This document shows, one piece after another, positions 35,483 through 47,309 of a DNA stretch of 64,000 nucleotides; the first letter of the stretch is position 1, and every line of letters starts with the position of its first letter. The notes below the pieces were generated by a model. It made no database searches and was not told the DNA's origin. It was given only the letters and a program-made list of their open reading frames with translations. Position numbers and translations under genes: made by a program. The stretch lies in contig JAHLWY010000205.1 of NCBI GenBank assembly GCA_020002185.1, positions 84,369-148,368 of the forward strand, in the 5' to 3' direction. This DNA comes from Paraescarpia echinospica (Eukaryota; Annelida; Polychaeta; Sabellida; Siboglinidae).

Positions 35483-36802
35483 TTTAACAAGATTTAACAA
35501 GATTGCCACCCAGAGAATTAACTCTAGGTGGCAGGTGGACAAGGAAGCCCTTTGGCTTATCGAGAGTCCGACTCTTTTATCTATGTGTATCCCGCCCGTC
35601 TGAGGTATGTGTCGATTTTATTTTTAAACATATTCACGCTACTAGCACCCACACAATCAGCAGATAATCTGTTCCATTCATTTACAGTCCTTTGTGAAAA
35701 TGAAAACTTTCTTATATCTAATCTAATCCTTCTATCTTTCTTAACTAAAAAAAATATTTCTATCAATATTTTCATAACCATTCAATATTTTAAACACTTC
35801 TATCTGATCTCCCCTCAATCTCTTGGTCTATAGTGTTCTTAAACCGCATTTTTTAGGTGTATTTCGTAAATAACATCCCTCAGTTTTTGTATCATTTTAG
35901 TTGCTCTCCTCTGCACTCTTTCTAGCATATCTATGTCCTTCCTGCGATATGGCCTCCACGCTTGAATACAATATTCTAAATAAGGTATAACTATTCTTTT
36001 GTACAGCGGTATTATTAGCTCTTTTTCGTTATACGTTATGTTTCGCCTAATTAATCCAAGGATTTGATTTCCCTTTGAAGCTGCAATTCCGCACTGCTCT
36101 GAAACCTTCATATCAGCACTAATGGTTAACCCTAAGTCCTTTTCTTTTAAAGTAGTACTTGGTACAGTACCCCCTATTGTATATTCTACCTCTTCGTTCC
36201 CATGTCCTGTGTGGAGGCATTTACATTTCCCAAAATTGAACAGCATTTGCCATTTTTCAGACCATTTGATCAACCTGTGAAGATCATCCTGTAAATGCTG
36301 TCTATCTCCATCACTTTTAATCCTTCTAAACACTTTTGTATCATCTGCAAATTTCAACACCTTGCTTGTTATTTCATCATCCAAATCGTTGATATATATT
36401 AAGAATAATATAGGTCCTAATACTGATCCCTGTGGTACCCCACTCAATACCAATTTCCATGTTGAAGCCACCCCATCAACTACTACACGTTGTCTTCTGT
36501 CAATCAGCCATTGTTCTATCCAGTTTATTATACCATTTCCTATGCCATGGGCCTTTAGTTTCAGCAGTAATCTTTGATGTGGTACTTTGTTGAAAGCTTT
36601 TTAAAAATCTAAGTAGACGATATCTACTGGTGATCCCTCATCTACCCACTTAGTGATGTCTTCTAAAAAACAAAACAAATTTGTTAAGCATGACCTCGCT
36701 TTAAAAAAACCATGTTGAGATGGGTTTATCAAGTATTGTTTAACAAGAAAATCCACCATGTGATCTTTAATTAGTCTTTCTAATAATTTACAAATCACTG
36801 AT
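35483..36802 (-). mobile_element. CR1-like LINE, 3' part only (copy 1)
   Basis: This is the same element as at 42378-46495. It is cut at 36802 by the edge of the 6.9-kb duplication, not by ordinary 5' truncation. The AACAAGATTT repeat at 35483-35505 is the 3' tail. On the minus strand the RT reads from the LIKDHMVDFL segment through SGVPQGSVLGPILFLIYIND and LKFADDTKVF (active-site Asp pair) to the C-terminal VQRRATKMI. An in-frame TAA at about 36601 follows YLDF, where the palm Asp lies, and is shared with copy 2. Confidence 0.92.
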
Positions 36803-37858
36803 TGCTTACTGCCTGATTAATTAACACAAAAACAGCAATCAAACTATGATATGTGATAACATTTCTGAAGACAATCACGGTACCATAGTAAAAGGAATAT
36901 TTGACCGTATATTAAAAAATAAGAGGCAGTTTCAAATCTTGGTTGTCTATGAATATTAAGCCTATCACATTTTAAGCTAATTGTGATGATTATATTACAA
37001 ATAAAATAATGGACTCTTGAAGAAAAAAGTATTTGTAACATTGTCACCGTATTAAAGAATGTGGATAGTATATCCACTGAGACATGTTGACTAACAATTT
37101 TTAAAGGACGTATTTACGAAATATGATTCTGCAATATTTGCTTTGTACAATACATATCCATACCAATATTTACAAATGTTCTAGCTATGAATAAAAAAAT
37201 TAACTGTTGGAGAAGCCATCACAAGAACATTAAACATAACGTATATACAAATGCTAGAATAGATTGATAGTTAATTTACAGTAAATAACATGAATTTATT
37301 TATGACTTACCTTTTTAATAATCCATGTTTTCACAATAAACCAGTTAGATCAATTTTTTTTATTATTTCTGCATTTGGAAATGGGATATCTCTGGAAGTA
37401 ATTATGCTATATAATAAATAATGTTTTCAGAATTGCATTCAGCAGACACAGCTGTGTGAAACGATCAGACAATTTTAAAATTAACAATTGTTTGAAAGAG
37501 ATAAGCACATTTGTTGCAAAAAACAAGTTTTTTTGTACTTTACCAACAAGTTATTAAAAAAATAAAAAATACGGAACAATGATGTGATCATATCACAATA
37601 GAATGTATACAGATTTGCAAGAATCATAATTCTATACATATGTGCTCCAAGAAGAATGGCAGTGTTTCCAAATGTGCCAATGTTTGCTCAAAATGGTGGC
37701 CATTTTGTTTGTTACCATGGAAACAGGGGTTTGGCCTAAAAAAAGTTCAATATATATTATACCCAGTGTGATCCATTCCATATTTTGGGCAGAAAAATTA
37801 CACAATTTCCGCAAGTAAAAATACAATCCTATGTACATGTTGTGTCTGACATTATTAT

Positions 37859-39188
37859 CAGACATGGGGTCAAATACATTTGTATTTGAAAGCATTTAAA
37901 TACATTTTTGAAGTATTTGTATTTGACACTAATTAAGTATTTGTATTTAAATACTTCCATAAAGTATTTGAAATTTTCAAACTGCTCTGTAATCCGTATA
38001 CTAAGACAGAAGAGGCTCAGGCTGGAGACGAGGAGGGTGTCGAGATGGAGGACACCGGGGAGGAGGATTTTGAGGATGAGCGTTAGAGGATGGGGATGTA
38101 GATGAGGAGGGTGAAGGCCATGATGATGTAGAGGGTGGTCTTTCTGATCCTGATTAAACGGTAAAGATTATTAGGCGATATCTGTAGTTACTAAGATAGC
38201 GTAAACCTTACGCTTATAGCATAGCATTGTGTAAGACTATATTTTATCCATAGTTATAGATATCAATGCTTGTATTGTCTTTACAATGACTTTCGTTCAT
38301 GATTCCTTAATGCAAGAATTCCCCTCACAAAGAAATATGAATGCCAATGTTCATAATGATATTTGCAGTGTAGCAGATGTGACTACGTATTTCAAATATG
38401 ACTGATTGCTGTTTTTTCTCACGAACAACTGTGTCAAATATTGTAAGATTATCCATTTACGTGTATGAATAAACTAACATATAAATTAGCAGAAGTTTCC
38501 ATTCATTGTCCACGAGAAATCAAACATGTGACCTTCACCTGACCTTCAGCGTCTGATCTTGACCTTGAATTGAAAAAATAACTTCATAAATGGATTCTAC
38601 GCACCCCAACACCCCTTAAAATAGGTATTATACATCATTATAGGGCAAGTAGTTCAAAAGTTAAATTTTTAAGGCATCGCCCAGTGACCATCTTGGATTT
38701 ATGCAAATTACAAGAGTTGCCCAAAGATGCCGTTTGGGCGACCAAGCAGAATTTGTTCTGGGACCCCACATGAGTACAAATCAACAAAAACAATTCATAG
38801 GATAGAACATCTCTAGGTTGGCTATTGAACACGTATGAGTGTCAAACGTACAACAAAGCATGCAGATCATTACTTGACTACATTGTTGCAATTTTACCGC
38901 ATACCATATATTGCCAGTCTATAAGTAATATCTCATGTAATATTTATACAAAATATCATTAAATTATGTGGATAAACAACATAATTATCTCGTAATGTAA
39001 GATTTGTTATTGTTTTTGGTAAAGGCTCTCCTGTAAAAAGTATTTTTTGAAAAGTATTTGAAATACTTCCTAATGTATTTGTATTTAAATATTTGTGCAT
39101 TACAAAGTATTTAGATTTGTATTTGAACACCTCAGGAGTATCTGTATTTAAATACTTGTCATTGTATTTGATTTTGACCCCATGTCTG
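37859..39188. mobile_element. hAT-like non-autonomous element, 1,330 bp (copy 2)
   Basis: Same sequence as 30966-32295 carried along by the segmental duplication, with the same terminal inverted repeats CAGACATGGGGTCAAA. It did not transpose independently. Confidence 0.65.
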
Positions 39189-40722
39189 CTTATCAAATGG
39201 CATGTCAATAAACATTGTAAAGATGGTCAATTTTAAGGGAAACTGAGAAAAACAGGTTTTACTATAAAAAAAAACAGTTCGGCTCTATCAATCATCATGA
39301 TTTTGTGTTATTAAAACATTCCAATATTATATCAAAGTTTTCATTTATACTATAACCTTACATGTGTACAGTATACATTATATGATATAATAATATTCAA
39401 TAATTCAGAATGCATACACACAAACACTACACCCCTGTTATTGATTTAATTGTTGTGCAGCCTGGAGAAAGCTTGCTTTTGGCCATCATGCAGCGATGAC
39501 ATCAAGCTGATATAAATAGAAAAGAACATACAAATACAATGTGTGTGGCTAATGTAATATACTGTCAATTTAAAAAATGGAGCATCTGGACAATTATTGA
39601 GTCTGAATAATTACTCAGCAAAGTTTAAGAATCTCAGTCTGGGATATTCCGTCCTTCTGAATAATGATCACAGTCATTATTTACTATTTTATCACTATAT
39701 TCTATCACTGTATATTGTCTTACTTTTTTGGTCAAATGACTGCGTAAAAGCCGTAATGGCCAAGGCCTCTTTTGAAAATGTCAGTTTGATTTTTTCACAA
39801 GGATGTCACACACTACTTCGTCAACTCGTGAACTTACCCATATATGTTGCAGCAACTAGGTGTAGTATACGTGACAGCGATATCTTCCTTTATATATTAC
39901 TATTAGCTTATTAAATAATATTTTATATAGCACTTTTAAAAGCCTACGTTGCGCACGTAACTGCACGTTGAGGGATAATTGAAGCATCGATCGATCGATC
40001 GAGAGCAGAGAATTAAAATGATTTCGTAACTAGCTGTTAAGTATTATTACTGTGGTCAAATTGTTATAAAACAACACACAACATTACTACCTTTTGTTTC
40101 GTGGCATGAATTCGACCGGTGGCCCGATTTGTTTATTATAATGTGTCTTTCATTGACCGTGACACAAAATCAAATCAGTTTAAAAGTTCGCGCGCGTCGA
40201 AATGACTCACGGGTAATTTCAAATGCGTGGAACTGGCCGCAAGGCACTGCAAGTTGGTAAATCGTAGGTAGCGTCTGCGCGCGCAATGCATAACGGAAGG
40301 TGGTGCGGAAGTAATTTAAACATGAGTGCGCAGGCGGGACAGGAAGAGATGCGGTAATGATTTCCGCGTTTCCATTCATGTGTCCGTCCACATTTTAAAA
40401 CTAACTGTGCGTGCAGTTAAGAAATATTTTTTTTTTATAATAATTTTATTAGATGGTCACGGTTACAGTGACAGTTGTTTTTTATGCACACTCTCACTAT
40501 ACACACTATCAATCAATCTTTTTGCCTCATGTTACATCTAATGACAGTGAATAGTAAATAAATCGTAATGTTTTTCGAAGTGTGGGCAATGGCATTGTTG
40601 TTGTTTGTCTTCCTGTGATTTAGGTTCACACCCAAGGCCAGTATCGTCTTTGTGTACAGCATGGATCAAGCCAAGGGAAGCACAGTCTAAACACTGACAG
40701 TTATGTTGTTGTTGTCTGTTTG

Positions 40723-41870
40723 TTTGTTTGTTTATGTGTGATTTTACAGTCGCTCCCGAGGCTAAGACCAAGACCAAGTGGATTGAGTGCTATCGCCTTT
40801 GTGTACAGCATGGATCAAGCACACCTGTAAGTGGATATTATGCACATGTCATCACTTAGTTAAGTTAGGGCTAGGCTGACACCTCTGGATTGCAGCCTAG
40901 TTAGGCTCCTACATGTCATGTACGATTGCATTTCAGCCAATTGCATGGTCGTATAGCAACACAGAAGAGTGAGTGCAACTTTTAAGTGGCAATTGTGCTA
41001 CAAGATCACGCATAGTTGGTTCTATGAAGTAGGTGTGAACTTAATCTCTGGTTTTATCTATATAAATCATTGTTTGTAATGGTGTGTCACGATTTTGCTT
41101 ATTCATTTGGATGACATATTTGTTTTGGCTCGCTCGCTGTGGATACTTTGATAGTTTTTTCTTGGACTACTCGATTGTGAACTACTGTGGGTATTGGATT
41201 GCAGATTTTTAACATGTCCTACTTGGTGGCAGTGTTCTCCGACTCCATCTTCAAGTATCTGGTCCCAGAGTGTCAGCAATGTTGATTTTGTCTTTGATCT
41301 GCATTGCAGACGTTGTGGTCATGTCAATGACATTCGCCAGGGTAAGATTTGCTTCAGCTTAGATCTGCATGTACAGTCAAAAAGCATTTACTTACTTCGG
41401 TTGACTTACTTAGGTTGTTCCTGACCGTAGGCGGTGGCCTCGGTCGTCAGATCTACGTATGTTTCTGTAAAAGCTGTACGACTTCCTGGCGGCTTTGTAG
41501 TTGTAGATAAATTTAAGTGATTTGTATAACATTATTTACATATTTAATTCATGTTGGACTGTTTCCTATATAACCTGCTGCTTGTGTCCAAACTATAAAA
41601 TATAATATAGAAGCATTACAGTGAATGTAAATTTATACAGTAATTGATGGTGCAAGCTGTGCCCACAGTTTTGTATCTGTTTTTTGACTGGCAAAATGTA
41701 CTATTGATAGAGTATACCTATACGCATGGTGGTTTTTGGTTAGTTTTTTTATGTTGGCTGTTGTATAATAAATTGCTGACTTATCTTATACATTCAGTGC
41801 TTGCTGAGACAGACAAGTTGAACGTCGATGCCGTAATTCTACATGTTGGTACCAACCACCTGCAGATTTT
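40723..41870 (+). pseudogene. SGNH-hydrolase-like exon remnants (copy 2)
   Basis: Duplicate of the segments at 33830-34975, with the same splice-like borders, SDSIFKYL and LHVGTNHLQ motifs. The two-base difference between the copies (near 41083) lies in the spacer before the second segment. Confidence 0.3.
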
Positions 41871-42733
41871 TTGTGCCGACATTTCACTTTATATTTCTCT
41901 CACTCACACAGAATGTTTCGATTTTACTAACTGATATTTCACCGTCTGTTGGAGTTAGTGCTCAGAACACTTGTTAATTTGTTTCCACATTATTTCTGCA
42001 TCTGATATCAGACACTAATGCTGTTTGACCACACCGAGGAATGCCTAGGCCAATAGAGAAGTTACCATAAAGTCTTATAAAGAGAATCAGCTTGCCTTTT
42101 GGAGTAATTGATTTAATTTATAGTACTAAGTTTTTGTTTGTAATTAATGGTAGATGCTAATGTATCCGTTTTAGTTGTTGGTTCGGTCCCAACTGGTATT
42201 GCACTTTGTACAAAATTACCCCTGGCATGAGCTTATCGACTGAAACATTGCATTTCCTCTTGTAATTATATTGACATTGAATTGGAAATGCTCACTAAAT
42301 ATAGTCATTAGTGTCAACATTTAATTAATTGACTTTGTCTAACTTATTTCAGGTTCTGTGGAAATTGTGCTTGATAATTTAACAAGATTTAACAAGATTG
42401 CCACCCAGAGAATTAACTCTAGGTGGCAGGTGGACAAGGAAGCCCTTTGGCTTATCGAGAGTCCGACTCTTTTATCTATGTGTATCCCGCCCGTCTGAGG
42501 TATGTGTCGATTTTATTTTTAAACATATTCACGCTACTAGCACCCACACAATCAGCAGATAATCTGTTCCATTCATTTACAGTCCTTTGTGAAAATGAAA
42601 ACTTTCTTATATCTAATCTAATCCTTCTATCTTTCTTAACTAAAAAAAATATTTCTATCAATATTTTCATAACCATTCAATATTTTAAACACTTCTATCT
42701 GATCTCCCCTCAATCTCTTGGTCTATAGTGTTC

Positions 42734-45170
42734 TTAAACCGCATTTTTTAGGTGTATTTCGTAAATAACATCCCTCAGTTTTTGTATCATTTTAGTTGCT
42801 CTCCTCTGCACTCTTTCTAGCATATCTATGTCCTTCCTGCGATATGGCCTCCACGCTTGAATACAATATTCTAAATAAGGTATAACTATTCTTTTGTACA
42901 GCGGTATTATTAGCTCTTTTTCGTTATACGTTATGTTTCGCCTAATTAATCCAAGGATTTGATTTCCCTTTGAAGCTGCAATTCCGCACTGCTCTGAAAC
43001 CTTCATATCAGCACTAATGGTTAACCCTAAGTCCTTTTCTTTTAAAGTAGTACTTGGTACAGTACCCCCTATTGTATATTCTACCTCTTCGTTCCCATGT
43101 CCTGTGTGGAGGCATTTACATTTCCCAAAATTGAACAGCATTTGCCATTTTTCAGACCATTTGATCAACCTGTGAAGATCATCCTGTAAATGCTGTCTAT
43201 CTCCATCACTTTTAATCCTTCTAAACACTTTTGTATCATCTGCAAATTTCAACACCTTGCTTGTTATTTCATCATCCAAATCGTTGATATATATTAAGAA
43301 TAATATAGGTCCTAATACTGATCCCTGTGGTACCCCACTCAATACCAATTTCCATGTTGAAGCCACCCCATCAACTACTACACGTTGTCTTCTGTCAATC
43401 AGCCATTGTTCTATCCAGTTTATTATACCATTTCCTATGCCATGGGCCTTTAGTTTCAGCAGCAATCTTTGATGTGGTACTTTGTTGAAAGCTTTTTAAA
43501 AATCTAAGTAGACGATATCTACTGGTGATCCCTCATCTACCCACTTAGTGATGTCTTCTAAAAAACATAACAAATTTGTTAAGCATGACCTCGCTTTAAA
43601 AAAACCATGTTGAGATGGGTTTATCAAGTATTGTTTAACAAGAAAATCCACCATGTGATCTTTAATTAGTCTTTCTAATAATTTACAAATCACTGATGTT
43701 AAACTCACTGGTCTATACTTCTCTGACTTGTTTCTCGAACCTTTTTTATTTAACGGTGTAATGTTAGCCTCTTTCCATTCTAAAGGAACCACTCCCTCTT
43801 CTAATGACAAATTGAAAACTGTTGCAAGCGGTACGCTAATTTGTTGTACAATTTCCAATAGTAGTTTGGGCGGAATCCCATCCACTCCAGGTGATTTATT
43901 ATCCTTCATAGCCCTTATTTTCTTAGCTATCAATTCCGGAGTTACAATTAATTGTCCTAAATAGTCTGAATCTGCCCCCTTGAACTTAGCCTCTGGTACT
44001 GGCAGTGAACTAATATCTTATCTGGTAAACACTGAACTAAAGTACTCATTCAGGTCTTCTGCCATTAGGAATCCCTCCGATATTATATTTCCAGCTCTAT
44101 CTTCTAGAGGATCGACCATATCTTGATCTTTCTGTTTGCTTCGAACATACGCATAAAAACTCTTGCTGTCATGTTTTATATTACTAGCTAATTATTGTTC
44201 ATAGCTTCTCTTTGAACTTCTAATTTCCGCTGTAGCTTGGCTAAGTGCTTCTTTATAACTATTGTAGTCTTCATCTATATGACTTCCACATCATTTGTTT
44301 ATACTTAATTTTTGTAATGGCTTCTTTCGATAAGTGTTTCTTTTTGGACCGTTTCCCTTGTTTTTTGAAGGGTACAAATTTATCAACTATGCACTTAATT
44401 TCACTCTTTAATATATTCCGGCATTCTGTTGCTGTCTTATTTTTCAGTGTGTTATTCCAGTCTATCTTTGCTAAATATTTCCTCATATCCTTATACCATC
44501 CTTTGTGGAAATTTCTCCTATAATGCTTTTTACTATTCCTTTCTGATTTTACTTTGATGGTAAAATGTATCTGGTTGTGATCGCTAGTCCCCAGTGGCTC
44601 ACATATCTTGACATTGTCAACTAATTCATTCTGTGAGGACAAAACTATGTCTTACACATTCTCACCCCTGGTTGGTTCTAGCACATGTTGACAATGGAAA
44701 GTATATTGACCTAAAACTAAAAACATATGGTCCTCACTCCCCATACTCTGAAAAGATTTCCATTGTATATGCCCGTGGTTAAAAGCGTTTTGTATTTTTT
44801 CATTCTCTTCTATGTTTATGTTTGGACTTCGATAAACTAACCCAACTGTTAACGTTGAGTTTCCTGTAACTATGTTACACCAAACAGCTTCTTCGCAATC
44901 TGCTTCTCTTTCTAATTTTATTTTATAAGCATGGATAGATTTTTTAATATATAAAATAACTCCACCTCCCTTTCTTCCTATTCTATCTTTTCTAAACATT
45001 ACATATCCTGTCAGTCCCAATTCAGAATCTGATATATTGGTGGTGGTCCAGGATTCGGTTATACCTATTATGTGAGGGTCAAAATCTTATACCATAATGT
45101 TTAATTCATTTCTTTTGTTTACTATACTCCTTGCATTTAAACAAACACATTTATATCCAGCTTCAGAAGA
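42734..45170 (-). pseudogene. CR1-like ORF2: endonuclease and reverse transcriptase, broken
   Basis: Endonuclease (45170 to about 44271): ELGLTGYVMFRKDRIGRKGG, GGGVILYIKK, VGLVYRSPN, FNHGHIQW (the GD before FN is lost), LEPTRGENV, a stop at about 44652, then LGTSDHNQIHF. RT (43933-42734): DNKSPGVDGIPP, KYRPVSLTSVICKLLERL, VDIVYLDF followed by a TAA at 43496, SGVPQGSVLGPILF and KFADDTKVF. The usual first base of the YADD box is Phe (FADD), as is common in this clade. The C-terminal part ends LKNAV at 42734, with a shifted C-terminal tail to about 42476. Confidence 0.9.
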
Positions 45171-45269
45171 GTTTTCCAGACTGTTATTTGCTGATTTATT
45201 TGTGCTGTCTTTATCTATGCCTCCATTTCAGGATTTTCTGTGAGTCCCCCCTGCGAATCTAGTTTAAAT

Positions 45270-46495
45270 AGATGCAACCTGTCCCACTGTCAACAGATCG
45301 CAGCAGGTTCTCTAAGAAAACTGCTGCCCCCTTTCCACTAAGATGGAGGCCATCTCTCGTGTACATATCTTCCCTCCCAACAAAGTATCCCCATAAATAT
45401 GTGAATCCCACCCCCTCTTCTTCACACATCTGCTAAATTAGTGTGTTGATCGCCATCGTCTTACAGTTTCTATACGTTGCCCCCCTTCCTCCCATTACTG
45501 GCAAAATTCCTGACAGAATAACCTGTTCAACTCTTGCTTCTTTAGCTTCCTCACTAACTGTCTATACTTCTATACTATCGCAGTTTTTCCCTCCCTGTCT
45601 GCATTACTTGTTCCTACATGTACCAGTATAGACCCCCCTTGTCTAAAAAAACATAACAAATTACATACAAAATACATTCTCTACCCTGTCAGTCATATGT
45701 TCAATCCTAGCCCCCGTAGACAAACAACGACGTCTTTCCCCTCGCTCAGTGTCTTGTCCGTCTTTCTCATAATGGCGTCGCCCATAAACACCCTCTCTTT
45801 CCTCATTGCCCCCTCAATGACTGCCTTAGAATAGCTCCTTCTTTGGTTTGCATCTGTCTGCTTGTTGTCTTTCCCCCTGTCGACTTCTCTCCTGTCACAT
45901 TCTCTTCCGATCTATTCTTTCCTGTCGCTTTTTCTCTTGTCACCTTTCCTCCTGTCAGCGTCCCTTTTATCGACTTCTCTTCTATCACATTTGCTCTCAC
46001 TTCCTTTCGTCCCTTCATCGTTCCTCCCATCTTATTTTCTTCTCTCCTCTTCCGTCCCATCTTCACTCCCTCCTTCTATACGGTCACTTTCTCCCATGTC
46101 ACCTTCACGATTGTCACGTTTTCTGTCGTCGTTTTTCCAAATTCATCCCCTCCAATCACCTTCCCTGCTCTCAATCTCCTTTCCTCAGTTTTCTTGCCAC
46201 TGCTATTCTCCTTCAGTCTTGCTGTATTCTCACCTCTCTCCCTGTCGTCTCTCTCCATTCGACCTGCCTCCTTGCTAATTCCCATCTCCATTCCCTTCAC
46301 AATATCTGTCAACCTAACTACTTCCTTCTGCAGACACTTCACCTTCCAACATCCAATGCACAGAAAGGTGAATCCTTACTCCATGGTTTCTGCCCATGAC
46401 TTCCCACAGCCGGACAATGCGAAATCTACCCAGCTGTGGCAGTGATCACACACCAAGTGTCGCTTTGCCTTGACTTACCGCTTGCAAGGCGCCAT
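45270..46495 (-). pseudogene. CR1-like ORF1: zinc finger, coiled coil and SGNH esterase-type domain, broken
   Basis: The frame from ATG 46495 (MAPCKR, then a stop) encodes a Cys/His cluster (CDHCHSW ... CGKSW ... CIGCW), then KCLQKEVVRLTDIVKG, the start of a coiled coil. A long Lys/Glu/Arg-rich, Gly-containing stretch follows to 45803 with several stops. In a shifted frame comes an SGNH-type domain: VFMGDAIMRKTDK (family GDSI, so the nucleophile Ser is Ala here), DVVVCL, ILVHVGTSNADR, ILSGILPVMGG and RDGLHLSGKG with the Asp/His block. Such esterase domains are known from CR1 ORF1 proteins. At least two frameshifts cross the domain. Confidence 0.75.
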
Positions 46496-46957
46496 ATCCG
46501 GATCAGAATTTATTTAATAACTTAACTAACTTAGTCTTTATAAAGACTGTTTCCTGTGTACTACCGCACACTTTAGGTTACAAATTTCAATTACGGTAGT
46601 GACCTAATTTAAATACAATGAATTACGTTACGTTAGGCTGCTTTATTTATTTTTCGGTTACGCCGCCCGACTATCGCTCTTGCTTAGTTTTAACAACAAT
46701 GTTCCCCCAAAAAATATCTAGCAAGTACTGGTTTACACAGATAGTATCTTATGTAAGTAGTTTGATGGTTGTTACTTTATCTCCTATATATTCTACCACA
46801 TAATCAGGTTTGTTAAATCTTGTTTACAACTTATCGAAGGCTAATTGACTTACCTTATTATCACTCACTATACTAAGGTGTTCTAAAATGCTTTAACTAA
46901 CTAACTTTAAGCACAACTGCTACACAATATATATTTATTGCAACTTGATGAATGATA
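46496..46957. other. No gene seen
   Basis: AT-rich spacer between the CR1-like LINE 5' end and the LTR element; nothing recognisable. Confidence 0.5.
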
Positions 46958-46962
46958 TTAAG

Positions 46963-47116
46963 TGTTTCGTTAGTCAGTAAAAGCACATAGTTTTAGAGTA
47001 CAACACTTTATTAGTACATACACCATGCCGGACGACTCCCGAACCCACACGAGGCTCGCCGCTCAACGACAGGTAAGTGGCGCCGCCTGTCAGACAAGAT
47101 ACATAATAACGTAACA
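46963..47116 (-). repeat. 3' LTR of Ty3/Gypsy element (154 bp)
   Basis: On the minus strand it starts TGTTACGTTATT and ends ACGAAACA. A poly(A) signal AATAAA is present on the minus strand at 47007-47012. It has one extra base (GAGTACAAC) and one substitution (CCCACACG) relative to the other LTR. Confidence 0.97.
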
Positions 47117-47127
47117 TCCTTTCCCTC
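47117..47127 (-). other. Polypurine tract
   Basis: On the minus strand GAGGGAAAGGA immediately precedes the 3' LTR start TGTTACG. This is the expected primer site for plus-strand DNA synthesis. Confidence 0.85.
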
Positions 47128-47309
47128 ATATTTTTGTTTGATTATTAACGGTAATACGAATACGCAAATAAAACCACCTTCTTGGTGTTAGACAGGCTGG
47201 GAGCAGAGCATGTCGTGCACTCCTTTGCCACAGTCCTTTCAACATAATGTCAAACACAATACTGAAATATCAAAACTTAAAAGTCACATGCAATTAAGCA
47301 TCGTTGTGA

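Larger units (their letters stand above)
29910..36802. repeat. 6.9-kb direct duplication, copy 1
   Basis: This 6,893-bp unit is repeated immediately downstream at 36803-43697. Comparing landmarks, the offset is 6,893 up to about 34,185 and 6,895 after it, because copy 2 carries two extra bases (GTGTGTCA against GTGTCA). Two substitutions were also noticed (near 36567 and 36672). The left edge begins TGCTTACTGCC after ...CCATGG. The right edge stops at ATCACTGAT, inside the CR1-like RT. No target-site duplication or LTR marks the ends, so this is a segmental event, not a transposition. Confidence 0.97.
36803..43697. repeat. 6.9-kb direct duplication, copy 2
   Basis: This is the second copy, directly abutting the first (junction ATCACTGAT/TGCTTACTGCC at 36802/36803). 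It contains the same hAT-like element, SGNH-like exons and CR1 3' part. At its right edge it runs without interruption into the remainder of the CR1-like LINE, so copy 2 holds the original context on that side and copy 1 the original context on the left. Confidence 0.97.
42378..46495 (-). mobile_element. CR1-like LINE, near full length with ORF1 and ORF2
   Basis: The 3' tail repeat AACAAGATTT lies at 42378-42400, ORF2 at 42734-45170 and ORF1 at 45270-46495, all minus. GDFNHGHI-type endonuclease wording (here FNHGHIQWKS), SGVPQGSVLGPILFLIYINDL and ORF1 with zinc finger plus SGNH domain are CR1-clade characters. It is multiply disrupted and thus immobile. A third 3' fragment lies at 3241-3421. 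Confidence 0.9.

Noticed and set aside
45843..46445. 200-codon Ser/Phe/Pro-rich frame (+)
   Set aside because: It is the antisense of the Lys/Glu-rich CR1-like ORF1; the minus-strand reading has zinc-finger and SGNH motifs while this one has none.
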